A DNA stretch of 64,000 nt from Mesorhizobium sp. NZP2077 (GCF_013170805.1 NZ_CP051293.1:5524001-5588000), one strand, 5' to 3'. Counted from the stretch's first letter, positions 1 through 8,378 are shown. Notes: a model not told the origin generated them from the letters alone. Translations and numbers: made by a program.

Positions 1-594
1 CTCGCTCTTCGCGCCGGTGCCGGGATAGAGCGGCATCTGGTGCGTCGAACAATAGAGCACCGACGGATCGTCCCAGAAAATATCCTGCGTGCCGTTGCCA
101 TGGTGCACGTCCCAATCGACAACCGCGACGCGCTCGACGCCATGCTTCTTCTGCGCATAGCGCGCCGCAATCGCCGCCGTGTTGAAGAAGCAGAAGCCCA
201 TCGCCGTCGTTTTTTCGGCATGGTGTCCAGGCGGCCGCGCGGCAACGAAGACATTGTCGGCACGGCCTGAAAAAACATCATCGACGGCGGCGTTGGCGGC
301 ACCGATCGCGGTGATCACCGCTTGCCAGCTCTTCGGGCTGGCGGTGGTGTCGGCATCGACGCGGGCAAGGCCCTCTTCGGGAATGGCAGCGCGGATGCGG
401 GCGACGAAATCGGCGGGATGGGCGTAGAGGATCGTGGCCTCGTCGCCCTCCGGCGCCTTGACGCGGTCAAGCGCGGCGAAGGCCTCGTCGTCGAGCACGC
501 GCTCAATGGCGCGCAAGCGGTCCGGCCGCTCGGGGTGACCGGGCGGTGTGATGTGCTCAAGAAAGATCGGGTGGGTGTAAAGACGGGTTGTCAT
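1..594 (-). CDS. Histone deacetylase family protein (3' part cut by window edge)
   Basis: A frame open for 198 codons starts at the ATG at 594 (MTTRLYTHPIFLEH) and runs off the left edge. The fragment contains HPERPDR near the N-terminus, GFCFFN, and DWDVHHGNGTQDIF, the Asp/His metal and active-site signature of the class II HDAC/acetoin utilisation (AcuC-like) superfamily. Bacterial members are zinc-dependent deacetylases of acetylated polyamines or similar small amides; the substrate here cannot be read. The C-terminal part is outside the window. The gene is divergent from the bluB riboswitch. The family call is secure, the specific function is not. Confidence 0.9.
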   Translation of the reverse strand, partial: MTTRLYTHPIFLEHITPPGHPERPDRLRAIERVLDDEAFAALDRVKAPEGDEATILYAHPADFVARIRAAIPEEGLARVDADTTASPKSWQAVITAIGAANAAVDDVFSGRADNVFVAARPPGHHAEKTTAMGFCFFNTAAIAARYAQKKHGVERVAVVDWDVHHGNGTQDIFWDDPSVLYCSTHQMPLYPGTGAKSE

Positions 595-727
595 GCTCCC
601 TATCTAGTGCCCCGGCGCCACGATGGCCATGCGTTGCCGCTTGATGGCTGGGGAAAATCATGCCTGCGTCCATTGGCGTCGCTGCGGGGATTGGCGCTGC
701 CGGCGCTTCGGCGTAAGGTCGCGGCCA

Positions 728-888
728 CTGCCTGGTGCCCGCCGCAAGCGGGAGAATCGGGAACACGGTTGAACTCCGTGGCGTGCCCAACGCTGTGAGG
801 GGGACCGCGCCGGTAAATGCCACTGTCGATGACGGGAAGGCACCGGACGCGGGTTGATCCCAAGCCAGAAGACCGGCCTGGCAGGCAT
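728..888 (+). promoter_or_regulatory. Cobalamin (B12) riboswitch upstream of bluB
   Basis: The leader carries the conserved blocks of a cobalamin riboswitch in order: a GGGAA..GGT..TCC segment around 760-778, a GCC..CTGTGA segment near 783-798, GCCACTG at 819-825, and the B12 box AAGCCAGAAGACCGGCC at 862-878. The ends can pair (GCCTG at 730-734 with CAGGC at 882-886) as a closing P1 stem. It ends about 55 bases before the bluB start, so B12 binding would be expected to repress bluB. This was found by eye; a covariance model would settle the boundaries. Confidence 0.85.
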
Positions 889-943
889 CGTCATCCGCAT
901 GGTCAGGCGGCGGACATGGACTGCAATCGCAAGGGGACAAGCG

Positions 944-1837
944 ATGCCGGATTCTATGACCGCTCCTGTGGGCGACGGATTTGACCAGATGGCGCGCGAC
1001 GCGGTCTACCGCGCCATGTTCACGCGGCGCGATGTCCGCAGCCATTTCCTCCCCACCGCACTCGATGATGAGGTGCTGGCGCGGCTGCTGCTTGCCGCCC
1101 ATCACGCGCCGTCTGTCGGTTTCATGCAGCCGTGGAATTTCATTGTCATCCGCGATGCCGCGCGACGGGCGGAGGTGCGCGACCTGTTCCTGGCCGCGCG
1201 AGAACAGGAACTGCCTGAAATCGAAGAAGACAAACAGGCGCTCTACCGCAAGCTCAAGCTCGAAGGCATCTGCGAAAGCGCGCTCAACATCTGCATCACC
1301 TGCGACCGCCGGCGCTCGCAGGGTTCGCCGCTGGGACGCTGGCACAATCCGGAGATGGATCTCTACAGCACGGTCTGCGCGGTGCAGAATTTCTGGCTGG
1401 CCGCGCGTGCCGAAGGCGTCGGTGTCGGCTGGGTCAGCATCATCGAGCCGCAAGCGCTGAAAGGCCTGCTGTCGATTCCCGAGCACGTGACGCCGATCGC
1501 CTATCTCTGCGTCGGCCATGTTTCCGAGTTCGCACCGAAACCGGACCTCGAAACGCATGGCTGGGGCCGACGCCTGCCGCTGCCCGAACTGATCATGAGC
1601 GAGACGTTTTGCGGGCAAGGCGAGGCGCAGCTCAAGTCAGCCGTGGCGGACCTCAACATCGCTGCCATTGCGCCGGCGCAGCCCGCCGATCAGCGCGTCG
1701 CGCCAGCCGGACCCCAGCGCGAGCCGCCGAACGAGGCCAGCGCCTTGTCCTTCAACTCCCTGAACTTCGACGACGCCTCGGCCAATCGGGCGTCCCAGGC
1801 CGGATCGGGCACCTGGCCGGCGATGGTCTTGAAATAG
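944..1837 (+). CDS. bluB: 5,6-dimethylbenzimidazole synthase BluB with an extended C-terminus
   Basis: BluB is a flavin-destructase of the nitroreductase fold that fragments reduced FMN with O2 to make dimethylbenzimidazole, the lower ligand of vitamin B12. The family core is clear: FTRRDVRSHF, HHAPSVGFMQPWNF, LYSTVCAVQNFWLAARAEGV and GWVSIIEP. The ATG at 944 (MPDSMTAPV) has AAGGGGAC just upstream and is preferred to start codons further upstream that lie next to the riboswitch. The normal BluB end lies near LETHGWGRRLPLPELI (about residue 215); the frame then continues about 70 residues to give 297. The last 148 bases run antisense to the convergent membrane-protein gene, so the tail may be dispensable. 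Confidence 0.93.
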   Translation: MPDSMTAPVGDGFDQMARDAVYRAMFTRRDVRSHFLPTALDDEVLARLLLAAHHAPSVGFMQPWNFIVIRDAARRAEVRDLFLAAREQELPEIEEDKQALYRKLKLEGICESALNICITCDRRRSQGSPLGRWHNPEMDLYSTVCAVQNFWLAARAEGVGVGWVSIIEPQALKGLLSIPEHVTPIAYLCVGHVSEFAPKPDLETHGWGRRLPLPELIMSETFCGQGEAQLKSAVADLNIAAIAPAQPADQRVAPAGPQREPPNEASALSFNSLNFDDASANRASQAGSGTWPAMVLK

Positions 1838-2673
1838 ACCTGCATCAGGCAAGCGATGGCGAAGGGTTCGATGAAGGCCGCCTTGAAGGCCCAGGCGAAG
1901 ACGATGGCGAGCACGAAGGCCCAGCCAGCCAGCTGCCCGGGCATCATGAACAAAATGGCGGCGGCAGGGGCCAGCATCAGCAGGAAGATGACGAAAGAGA
2001 CGCCCCACATGATGACTGCCAGCCAGACGGCGTTCTTGACCATGATCTTGCCGTTCTGGGCGTAGAGCACAACGGCTTGCCGCGCCGTCTCGAAGGGCGA
2101 GGACGAATTGATGCGGATGTTGTAGCCGAGAATGATCTCGTCGACATAGGTCAGCGACAGGCGGATCACCGTGTTGAGGAACGAGACCAGACCACTCAGG
2201 CCCGGGATCGGCAGGAAGGCGGCGATGCCGCCGAGCAGGCCGGTGATGGCACGGATGGCGCCCTTGACCAGCTGGTCGACGACAAAAAGGATGTTGGCCT
2301 CGGCAAAACGCTCGGTGACGACCTGCTTTGCATAGGCGATCTGGTTCTGGCCATCAGGAACATCCCGGCCATCGATCAGATGGACCATGACGGCGATATG
2401 GCCGGCCTTGACAACGTAGAGGATGTATTCGCGGATCCAGTAGACGGCGATCGAAACGATGCCGAAACCGACCACGCCACCCCACAGGGCAAAAGACATA
2501 GGCCCGTCGGGATCGGTGGAGATATGGCCGACGCCATAGCCGACGGAGGCGCCGGTGCCGGTTGCCACGATGTAGGCCAGCGTGATGCCGAAATAGATGA
2601 TCATGCGAAAGACAATGAAAGGCCAGGTCCTGATCATGATGGACACCGACCGGCCGATCTCGAAATCCCACAT
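1690..2673 (-). CDS. Polytopic inner-membrane protein of unknown function
   Basis: A 327-residue protein starting at the ATG at 2673 (MWDFEIGRSV). Hydrophobic segments are visible near residues 15-40 and 60-80, around 140-165, and two long ones near 215-265 (VWLAVIMWGVSFVIFLLML, then FVLAIVFAWAF), giving about six membrane spans with a basic cytoplasmic C-terminus. The even spacing of charged and glycine-rich loops and the normal composition argue for a genuine gene. I do not recognise a functional family. It converges with bluB and the two coding frames overlap by 148 bases at their 3' ends. Confidence 0.8.
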   Translation of the reverse strand: MWDFEIGRSVSIMIRTWPFIVFRMIIYFGITLAYIVATGTGASVGYGVGHISTDPDGPMSFALWGGVVGFGIVSIAVYWIREYILYVVKAGHIAVMVHLIDGRDVPDGQNQIAYAKQVVTERFAEANILFVVDQLVKGAIRAITGLLGGIAAFLPIPGLSGLVSFLNTVIRLSLTYVDEIILGYNIRINSSSPFETARQAVVLYAQNGKIMVKNAVWLAVIMWGVSFVIFLLMLAPAAAILFMMPGQLAGWAFVLAIVFAWAFKAAFIEPFAIACLMQVYFKTIAGQVPDPAWDARLAEASSKFRELKDKALASFGGSRWGPAGATR

Positions 2674-2775
2674 GGCCCGAATCTCCCCTCAGAGATGGCT
2701 GCGGAGGATGCGCTCACCCCAAAGATTGTCAATCGGGGGTGGCCAGCGAGGCGCCGAACGGGGATTTTAGTTCTG

Positions 2776-3375
2776 TTATGAACCTGGTTTCCTGAGCAGC
2801 CCCTCCAGCAATTGCTTGAACGCCGCCACCACCTTCTTCGACGTCGCTTCGGGGTCGTTCGAATTGGCGATCCGCTGCGCCGCCTGGCTGCTGGCGCCAT
2901 TGATCAACCGTGCGGCAGTCTCGGGGTCGACGCTGGGGACGACCACCCCTTCCTCTTGCAGCGCGATCAGATGATCGGTCATTGAACCGACGCAGGCATT
3001 GGCATTCGACCATTGTGCCGGATCTCCAAGAACGGCCGGACCGTCGCGGAACATGATGCGCTGGATTTCCGGCTCCAGCGCCATTTCGATATAGGTCGTG
3101 CATTCGTCGACGAAATGCTGCCAGCGAGTCGGCGCTTTCGACGCGACCTCATTCACCCGGGCCGCCATCTCGCCATCGATTTCTGCGATAACCGCCTCCA
3201 GCAGCCCCTTCTTGTCGCCAAAATGGTGATAGAGCGCGCCGCGAGTCAGTCCGGCGGATGCGGTGAAATCATCCATCGACGCTTCGGCATAGCCTGTCGT
3301 GCCAAAGGCCTGGCGGGCCGCGGCGATCAGCTTGGCGCGCGTCTCGGCGATCATCTCTTTGCGGGGTCTGTGCAT
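2776..3375 (-). CDS. TetR/AcrR family transcriptional repressor
   Basis: The N-terminus holds a TetR helix-turn-helix: ETRAKLIAAARQAFGTTGY, then ASMDDFTASAGLTRGALYHHFGDKK, followed by a divergent ligand-binding domain. The preferred ATG at 3375 (MHRPRKEM) has AAGG upstream; an in-frame ATG at 3396 lies inside the first operator palindrome and has no ribosome site. The gene is divergent from an MFS transporter, with three 15-base palindromes between them, the classic arrangement of a repressor controlling its own gene and an efflux pump. The inducer is unknown. The product has 199 residues, normal for the family. Confidence 0.93.
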   Translation of the reverse strand: MHRPRKEMIAETRAKLIAAARQAFGTTGYAEASMDDFTASAGLTRGALYHHFGDKKGLLEAVIAEIDGEMAARVNEVASKAPTRWQHFVDECTTYIEMALEPEIQRIMFRDGPAVLGDPAQWSNANACVGSMTDHLIALQEEGVVVPSVDPETAARLINGASSQAAQRIANSNDPEATSKKVVAAFKQLLEGLLRKPGS

Positions 3376-3393
3376 TCTGTCTGGCCTTATCCA

Positions 3394-3460
3394 CATACGT
3401 TCCGTATGCCAATTGACATACCTCGCGTATGGTCTACCTAATTCTCATACGCTCCGTATG
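3394..3460. promoter_or_regulatory. Three TetR-type operator palindromes
   Basis: Three related 15-base inverted repeats fill the TetR/MFS intergenic region: CATACGTTCCGTATG at 3394-3408, CATACCTCGCGTATG at 3417-3431 and CATACGCTCCGTATG at 3446-3460. The shared pattern is CATACNNNNCGTATG or nearly so, with start-to-start distances of 23 and 29 bases. The first overlaps the upstream part of the tetR leader and the third lies about 34 bases before the transporter ATG, so occupancy should repress both directions. Palindromes are seen directly; assignment to this regulator is inferred from position. Confidence 0.85.
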
Positions 3461-3493
3461 TAATTGGCAGATCGCCTTTTGTCGAGGAACCCC

Positions 3494-4717
3494 ATGCAAA
3501 ACCCCTATGCTGAAATCTTTCGTGCTCCTGGCGCCAAGGGCTTCGCGGCCGCCGGCTTCATCGCGCGCCTGCCGATCGCCATGGCGCCGATCGGTATTGT
3601 GGCCATGCTGTCGCAGACGCGCGGCGAATACTGGCTGGCAGGTGCGGTCTCGGCGACTTTCGCTCTCGGCAACGCATTCGTTTCGCCGCAAACGTCGAGG
3701 CTGGTGGATCGCCTTGGCCAGACGCGGGTTGCGGTCCCCACGACCCTCATCACATTTATCGCCTTTGCGGTGCTGATTATTGCGGCCAATCAGGACTGGC
3801 CGGTATGGACGCTGTTCGTGTCGGCGCTAGCGGCAGCCGCCATGCCCAGCATGCCGGCAATGGTTCGCGCGCGCTGGACCGAGCTTTTTCGCGGACGTCC
3901 GCAAATGAACACTGCATTCGCCTTCGAGTCAGTCGCGGACGAGCTGGTCTATATTCTCGGCGCATCGCTTTCGGTAGGACTAAGCGCCGCGCTGTTTCCG
4001 GAAGCCGGCGTCCTGGCAAGCACGCTGTTTCTTGCCATTGGCTGGGCCGCGTTCATCCTGCAGCGTTCAACCGAACCACAAGTGCGGCCGGTTGGTCATG
4101 ACTCCAGCGGCTCGGCCATCCGTCTGCGGCCAGTGCAGATCATCACCTTCGCCATAATCTTCGTTGGCGCGACTTTCGCGACGACGGAGGTCAGCACGAT
4201 AGCGCTCACCAAGGAGCTCGGCCAGCCCGGTGCCGCCAGCCTCGTTATCGGCGTCTATGCAGTGGGATCGTTCGCGCTCGGCATCGTGGTCGGCGCGCTC
4301 AACCTGAGGGCACCACTGCAGCGGCAACTCGCCATTGCCGTCGCCGTCCTGGCGTTCAGCACATTGCTGCCGCTCACGGCTGGCTCAGTGCCGCTGCTGG
4401 CCCTGACCGTGTTCCTTAGCGGCGTGGCGATCTCGCCGACCTTCATCACCGCTTTCGGGCTGATCGAGCGGCATGTGCCGGAAGCGATGCTAACCGAGGG
4501 CATTACCTGGGTGACAACAGGGATCGGCATCGGCATGGCGCTGGGCGCGTTCGTCGCCGGCGCGGTGGTGGATGCGTTCGGCGCCCAGAGCGGGTTCTGG
4601 GTCTCCGTTGCATCGGGCACGATTGCGCTGGCCACCGTGCTGCTTGGACAGCGCAGCCTTGCCACCCACAGGTGCGAGCTGAATGGATGCGAAGCTGCCG
4701 CGGCTCCCGCCGAGTGA
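3494..4717 (+). CDS. Major facilitator superfamily transporter, likely efflux
   Basis: A 407-residue protein with about twelve hydrophobic segments and the MFS loop 2-3 signature in the form SRLVDRLGQTRV. The ATG at 3494 (MQNPYAEIF) follows GAGGAA at good spacing; an upstream TTG gives ten extra residues without a ribosome site. It is divergent from a TetR repressor with three operators between them, so it is probably a drug or metabolite exporter induced when the repressor binds ligand. The tail (RCELNGCEAAAAPAE) is short and cytoplasmic. Substrate cannot be deduced. Confidence 0.9.
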   Translation: MQNPYAEIFRAPGAKGFAAAGFIARLPIAMAPIGIVAMLSQTRGEYWLAGAVSATFALGNAFVSPQTSRLVDRLGQTRVAVPTTLITFIAFAVLIIAANQDWPVWTLFVSALAAAAMPSMPAMVRARWTELFRGRPQMNTAFAFESVADELVYILGASLSVGLSAALFPEAGVLASTLFLAIGWAAFILQRSTEPQVRPVGHDSSGSAIRLRPVQIITFAIIFVGATFATTEVSTIALTKELGQPGAASLVIGVYAVGSFALGIVVGALNLRAPLQRQLAIAVAVLAFSTLLPLTAGSVPLLALTVFLSGVAISPTFITAFGLIERHVPEAMLTEGITWVTTGIGIGMALGAFVAGAVVDAFGAQSGFWVSVASGTIALATVLLGQRSLATHRCELNGCEAAAAPAE

Positions 4718-4735
4718 CGGCCAGGACATGTTGAG

Positions 4736-4849
4736 ATTCAGGTCAGGCCGCGCCAAAAATGATGGATTTCGAGAACCGGAGCGCAGCGGACTTTCCGGTC
4801 CGTGAGCACCGGGAGAAAGCCGTCATTTGCAGGCCGGCCTCACCTGAAT
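4736..4849. repeat. Palindromic intergenic element (RIME-like)
   Basis: A 114-base element bounded by 15-base inverted ends, ATTCAGGTCAGGCCG at 4736-4750 and CGGCCTCACCTGAAT at 4835-4849, matching at 14 of 15 positions. The interior continues as an imperfect palindrome (CAAAAATGATGG against the complement of CCGTCATTTGCAG). This is typical of the non-coding intergenic mosaic elements of rhizobia. It fills the gap between the convergent MFS and ribB genes, where its hairpin could also serve as a terminator for both. Confidence 0.75.
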
Positions 4850-4860
4850 ATCGACATATC

Positions 4861-5961
4861 CTAGAGAATCTCGGTCTTGGCGATGTGGATGCCAAAGCCT
4901 TCGAGGCCGACATAGTGGCGCTCGCGTGAGGCAATCAGGTTGATCGAGGAAATGCCGAGATCCTTCAGGATCTGTGCGCCGAGCCCGATCTCGCGCCATT
5001 CGTTCTCGCGCCGGCGAGCCTCTTCATGATCCTCGCGGTCGCCGCTCAGCGGGCGCTTGCGCTCCTGATGTGCGACACCGACCGAACCCTCTCTGAGATA
5101 GACGATGACGCCGCGCTTGCGCTCGCCCATCGCCTTCATGATGGCGTCGAGCCTATGGCTGGTGCCGAAGACGTCTGTCACCACATCCTCGGAATGCAGG
5201 CGCACCGGCACGTCCTCACCGTCGCGAATATCGCCGAAGACGACCGCGACGTGATGCATCGTGTCCCAGGGCAGCGTGTAGGTGAAGACCTGCGCCTTGC
5301 CGCCAAGCGTGTCGATATCGGAGCAGGCGACGCGCTCGACCAGCGTTTCCTTGCGCTGCCGATAAGCGATGAGGTCGGCGACCGAAACCTGCTTGAGACC
5401 ATGCTCTTCGGCGAAAGCCTGTACCTGCGGGCCGCGCTTGACGGTACCGTCGTCATTGACCAGTTCGGAAATGACGCCGATCAGCGGCAGGCCGGCGAGC
5501 TTGCACAAATCGACAGCCGCTTCGGTATGGCCCGAACGCATCAGCACGCCACCTTCGCGCGCGATCAGCGGAAAGATGTGGCCCGGGCGGACGAAATCGG
5601 AGGCACCGACATTGCCGTTGGCGAGGTTGCGAACGGTGAGCGTGCGGTCGTCGGCGGAAATGCCTGTCGTCGTGCCATGCTTGAAATCGACGCTGACGGT
5701 GAAAGCGGTGGTGTGGGCGGAATCATTGTCGGCGACCATTGGCTGCAGGTTGAGCCGCTTGGCTTCCTCGCGCGGCATCGGCGTACAGACGATGCCCGAC
5801 GTGTTGCGCACGATGAAGGCCATCTTCTCCGGCGTGCAGTGAACAGCAGCGACGATCAGGTCGCCCTCATTCTCGCGCCCGTCATCGTCCATGACGACGA
5901 CGATCTCGCCGCGTTCGAAGGCCCGGATGGCTTCGACAATCTTCTTCTGGTCGTAAGGCAT
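4861..5961 (-). CDS. ribB: 3,4-dihydroxy-2-butanone 4-phosphate synthase, RibBX type
   Basis: The N-terminal half is a complete RibB domain that converts ribulose 5-phosphate to the four-carbon precursor of riboflavin: DDDGRENEGDL near residue 27, RPGHIFPL, and RSGHTEAAVDL. The C-terminal half resembles GTP cyclohydrolase II, but the zinc-binding stretch reads HSEDVVTDVFGTS and has none of the three cysteines of active RibA. The protein is therefore a RibBX-type fusion and probably lacks GTP cyclohydrolase activity. Start ATG at 5961 (MPYDQKKIVEA); the frame further upstream only translates the repeat leader. Length 366. It lies downstream of aroC on the same strand. Confidence 0.93.
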   Translation of the reverse strand: MPYDQKKIVEAIRAFERGEIVVVMDDDGRENEGDLIVAAVHCTPEKMAFIVRNTSGIVCTPMPREEAKRLNLQPMVADNDSAHTTAFTVSVDFKHGTTTGISADDRTLTVRNLANGNVGASDFVRPGHIFPLIAREGGVLMRSGHTEAAVDLCKLAGLPLIGVISELVNDDGTVKRGPQVQAFAEEHGLKQVSVADLIAYRQRKETLVERVACSDIDTLGGKAQVFTYTLPWDTMHHVAVVFGDIRDGEDVPVRLHSEDVVTDVFGTSHRLDAIMKAMGERKRGVIVYLREGSVGVAHQERKRPLSGDREDHEEARRRENEWREIGLGAQILKDLGISSINLIASRERHYVGLEGFGIHIAKTEIL

Positions 5962-5981
5962 GGACGCTCGCTTTGCTCGCA

Positions 5982-6078
5982 GGGCAGTAGGGGAATAGGG
6001 CAGTAAGGCAGTAGGGGAAAGCAAAAATTTGGCTGTCTGAGCGCTGGGCGTAGCATACTGCCCTACTGCCCTACTCCC
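5982..6078. repeat. GGGCAGTA-type inverted repeat between aroC and ribB
   Basis: Units of GGGCAGTA or close variants occur three times at 5982-6016, and the complementary units (TACTGCCC) occur at 6056-6075. The two arms can fold against each other with a loop of about 40 bases. The right arm includes the aroC stop codon (6063-6065) and encodes the last few residues of AroC (GVGQ). It resembles low-complexity repeats scattered between genes in Mesorhizobium. Its role is unknown; it could weaken read-through from aroC into ribB. Confidence 0.6.
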
Positions 6079-7172
6079 TTCCCCGTCTGTCCCCGATGCC
6101 GCAGATAATGATCGGCGATGGCACAGGCAACCATCGCCTCGCCGATCGGCACGGCGCGGATACCGACGCAGGGGTCATGCCGGCCCTTGGTCATCACCTC
6201 GACGTTGTTGCCGTCCTTGTCGATCGACTTGCGCGGCGTCAGGATCGACGAGGTCGGCTTGACGGCGAAGCGCGCAATGATCGCCTGGCCGGTCGAGATG
6301 CCGCCCAGGATGCCGCCGGCATTGTTGGACAGGAATACCGGCTTGCCGTCATTGCCGATGCGCATCTCGTCGGCATTCTGTTCGCCGGTGATGCGCGCGG
6401 CCTCGAAGCCGTTGCCGATCTCGACGCCCTTGACGGCGTTGATCGACATCAGCCCGGAAGCGATGTCCTGATCTAGCTTGGCATAGATCGGCGCGCCAAG
6501 CCCCGGCGGAACGCCGTCGGCGACGATCTCAATCACTGCGCCGACCGAGGAACCGGCCTTGCGGATGCCGTCGAGATACCGCGTGAAGACGGGGATGGAA
6601 GCCGGATCGGGGGTGAAGAACGGGTTCTCGGCGTCACCGATGAAATTCCAGTTCCAGTTGGCGCGGTCGATCGACTTCTCGCCCATCGACACCAGCGCGC
6701 CGCGCACCACCATGCCGGGCACCACCTTGCGCGCCAATGCTCCGGCTGCCACCCGCGCCGCAGTCTCGCGGGCCGAAGAGCGGCCGCCGCCGCGATAGTC
6801 GCGTATGCCGTATTTGACCTCATAGGTGTAGTCGGCATGGCCCGGCCGGTATTGGCGGGCGATCTCGCCATAGTCCTTCGAACGCTGGTCGACATTTTCG
6901 ATCAGCATGGAGACCGGCGTGCCGGTGGTGATCATCGTCTCGCCGTCCTCGTCGAGCACGAAGCCCGACAGCACCTTCACCTCGTCCGGCTCGCGGCGCT
7001 GGGTGACGAACCGCGACTGGCCCGGCCGGCGCTTGTCGAGTTCGGCCTGGATCTCGTCACGCGTAAAGCGGATGCCGGGGGGGCAGCCGTCGACCACGCA
7101 GCCAAGTGCCGCCCCATGGCTTTCGCCCCAGGTGGTGACGCGGAAAAGATGGCCGAACGTGTTGTGAGACAT
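6063..7172 (-). CDS. aroC: Chorismate synthase
   Basis: Catalyses the last step of the shikimate pathway, converting EPSP to chorismate with reduced FMN as cofactor. The family signatures are intact: [11 protein letters not shown] at the N-terminus, [14 protein letters not shown] and [14 protein letters not shown] in the middle, and [14 protein letters not shown] towards the C-terminus. Length 369 is normal. The start at 7172 gives the expected [20 protein letters not shown]. The final residues (TGKGVGQ) are read out of the flanking GGGCAGTA repeat, so the C-terminus has probably drifted. ribB follows on the same strand about 100 bases downstream. Confidence 0.97.
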   Translation of the reverse strand: MSHNTFGHLFRVTTWGESHGAALGCVVDGCPPGIRFTRDEIQAELDKRRPGQSRFVTQRREPDEVKVLSGFVLDEDGETMITTGTPVSMLIENVDQRSKDYGEIARQYRPGHADYTYEVKYGIRDYRGGGRSSARETAARVAAGALARKVVPGMVVRGALVSMGEKSIDRANWNWNFIGDAENPFFTPDPASIPVFTRYLDGIRKAGSSVGAVIEIVADGVPPGLGAPIYAKLDQDIASGLMSINAVKGVEIGNGFEAARITGEQNADEMRIGNDGKPVFLSNNAGGILGGISTGQAIIARFAVKPTSSILTPRKSIDKDGNNVEVMTKGRHDPCVGIRAVPIGEAMVACAIADHYLRHRGQTGKGVGQ

Positions 7173-7357
7173 GGAAAAGTGCCCTGCCCGGCAGGGGAGC
7201 CGGTTGAAGCCTGCCTTCTATTGGCGTTTTTTGCAGTGGTCAAACTGTCATCCCCGCCGTTTAAGTTTTGACACATTCGGCTGGTTTCTGCTTTCTTCCA
7301 TCCGCCGTTGAGGATCCGCCGCCACCCAAGCCGGCGCAATGACCAAAGAGGACGATT

Positions 7358-7618
7358 ATGCGTACCCTGATTGGCGCTGTTGCCGCCACGCTGCTGCTTT
7401 CCACCGCTGCTTTCGCCGGCCAGACCGAAGGCCTGATCAAGAAGGTCGACAAGGACGCGCTGACCCTGACGCTGGACGACGGCAAATCCTACAAGCTGAA
7501 TGCCGAGACCGATCTTGACGCACTGAAGCCGGGCATGGACATCGTCATCGCTTACGACGTGACCAATGGCGAGAACGTCATCACTGACATGCAGTTACCG
7601 GACGGCGATACGAACTAA
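7358..7618 (+). CDS. DUF1344 family small exported protein
   Basis: An 86-residue protein with a clear signal peptide (MRTLIGAVAATLLLSTAAFA, cleavage after AFA near residue 20). The mature part of about 65 residues, GQTEGLIKKVDKDALTLTLDDGKSY and so on, fits the small beta-rich DUF1344 family of rhizobial periplasmic proteins, whose function is unknown. AGAGGA lies before the ATG at 7358. It stands alone between the divergent aroC and a convergent histidine phosphatase. Confidence 0.85.
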   Translation: MRTLIGAVAATLLLSTAAFAGQTEGLIKKVDKDALTLTLDDGKSYKLNAETDLDALKPGMDIVIAYDVTNGENVITDMQLPDGDTN

Positions 7619-7738
7619 AGCTTCCAACCCAAATTGGATACATGCCGTCGGTTCGACATTACGCCGAGCCGGCCCAGCCGTCTCTTACGCGATTGCGGCC
7701 GCAAACTGCCGTGTCATTTCCAAGGCCATTTAGACCGC

Positions 7739-8326
7739 CTAAAGCCATTCCAGGCTCTTGCCTTCAAGCTTGAGCACGCGATCGTGCGGTATCTGCAGGT
7801 TCGCGGCCTCGTCTTCGGCCATATCAAGCACGAAGCGAAACAGCGCGCGTATGACGCCACCGTGCGTCACACAGACCGTCCTGCGGTCCATCTCGTCGAA
7901 GCAGGGCTTCACCCGTTCGAGCAGCATCTGGTAGCTCTCCGCCCCGTCACCGGGGGGCTGGAAGTTCCATTTGTCGAGTGCGCGAGACCGGCTCGCTCCG
8001 GGTGACTGCGTCTCGAGCTCGGCAAAGGTAAAACTCTGCCAGTCGCCGAAATTGACTTCAATGAGCCTGATATCGGTTCGATAGGCGAGCGGATCGAGTT
8101 TCATCGCGGCGCGGATGCGCTCCATCGTTTCGCGCGTTCGCCGCATCGGGCTGGCGACGAAATCAAAATCATGGGGATCGCCGACAAGTTCTGCCAGCCG
8201 ATCCCCGTTCCCGGTCGCCTGTTCGCGGCCAAGGACATTGAGATCGGTATCGGCCTGGCCCTGAAGCCGGAACTCGGCGTTCCACGCGGTCTGGCCGTGG
8301 CGCACGATATAAACCAGCGGGTACAT
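7739..8326 (-). CDS. Histidine phosphatase (phosphoglycerate mutase-like) family protein
   Basis: YIVRHGQTAWN near the N-terminus is the RHG catalytic motif, with the first phosphohistidine. ASPMRRTRETMERI supplies the second conserved arginine and CVTHGGVIRALF the second catalytic histidine. At 195 residues it fits the broad-specificity acid phosphatase or cofactor-dependent mutase branch; the actual substrate is not readable. The ATG at 8326 (MYPLVYIVRHG) has GGAAG upstream and is preferred to the longer frame starting at 8350. The fabI gene lies just upstream on the same strand (52 bases apart), so they may be co-transcribed. Confidence 0.9.
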   Translation of the reverse strand: MYPLVYIVRHGQTAWNAEFRLQGQADTDLNVLGREQATGNGDRLAELVGDPHDFDFVASPMRRTRETMERIRAAMKLDPLAYRTDIRLIEVNFGDWQSFTFAELETQSPGASRSRALDKWNFQPPGDGAESYQMLLERVKPCFDEMDRRTVCVTHGGVIRALFRFVLDMAEDEAANLQIPHDRVLKLEGKSLEWL

Positions 8327-8378
8327 CAGGTCTTCCGGAGATCGGGCCAAGGCCTGGGCGGAGGATAGGCGGAGGGAA

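Noticed and set aside
5962..6062. FMN riboswitch before ribB
   Set aside because: I looked for the conserved RFN blocks and found only the GGGCAGTA repeats; riboflavin genes in this group often lack it at this position.
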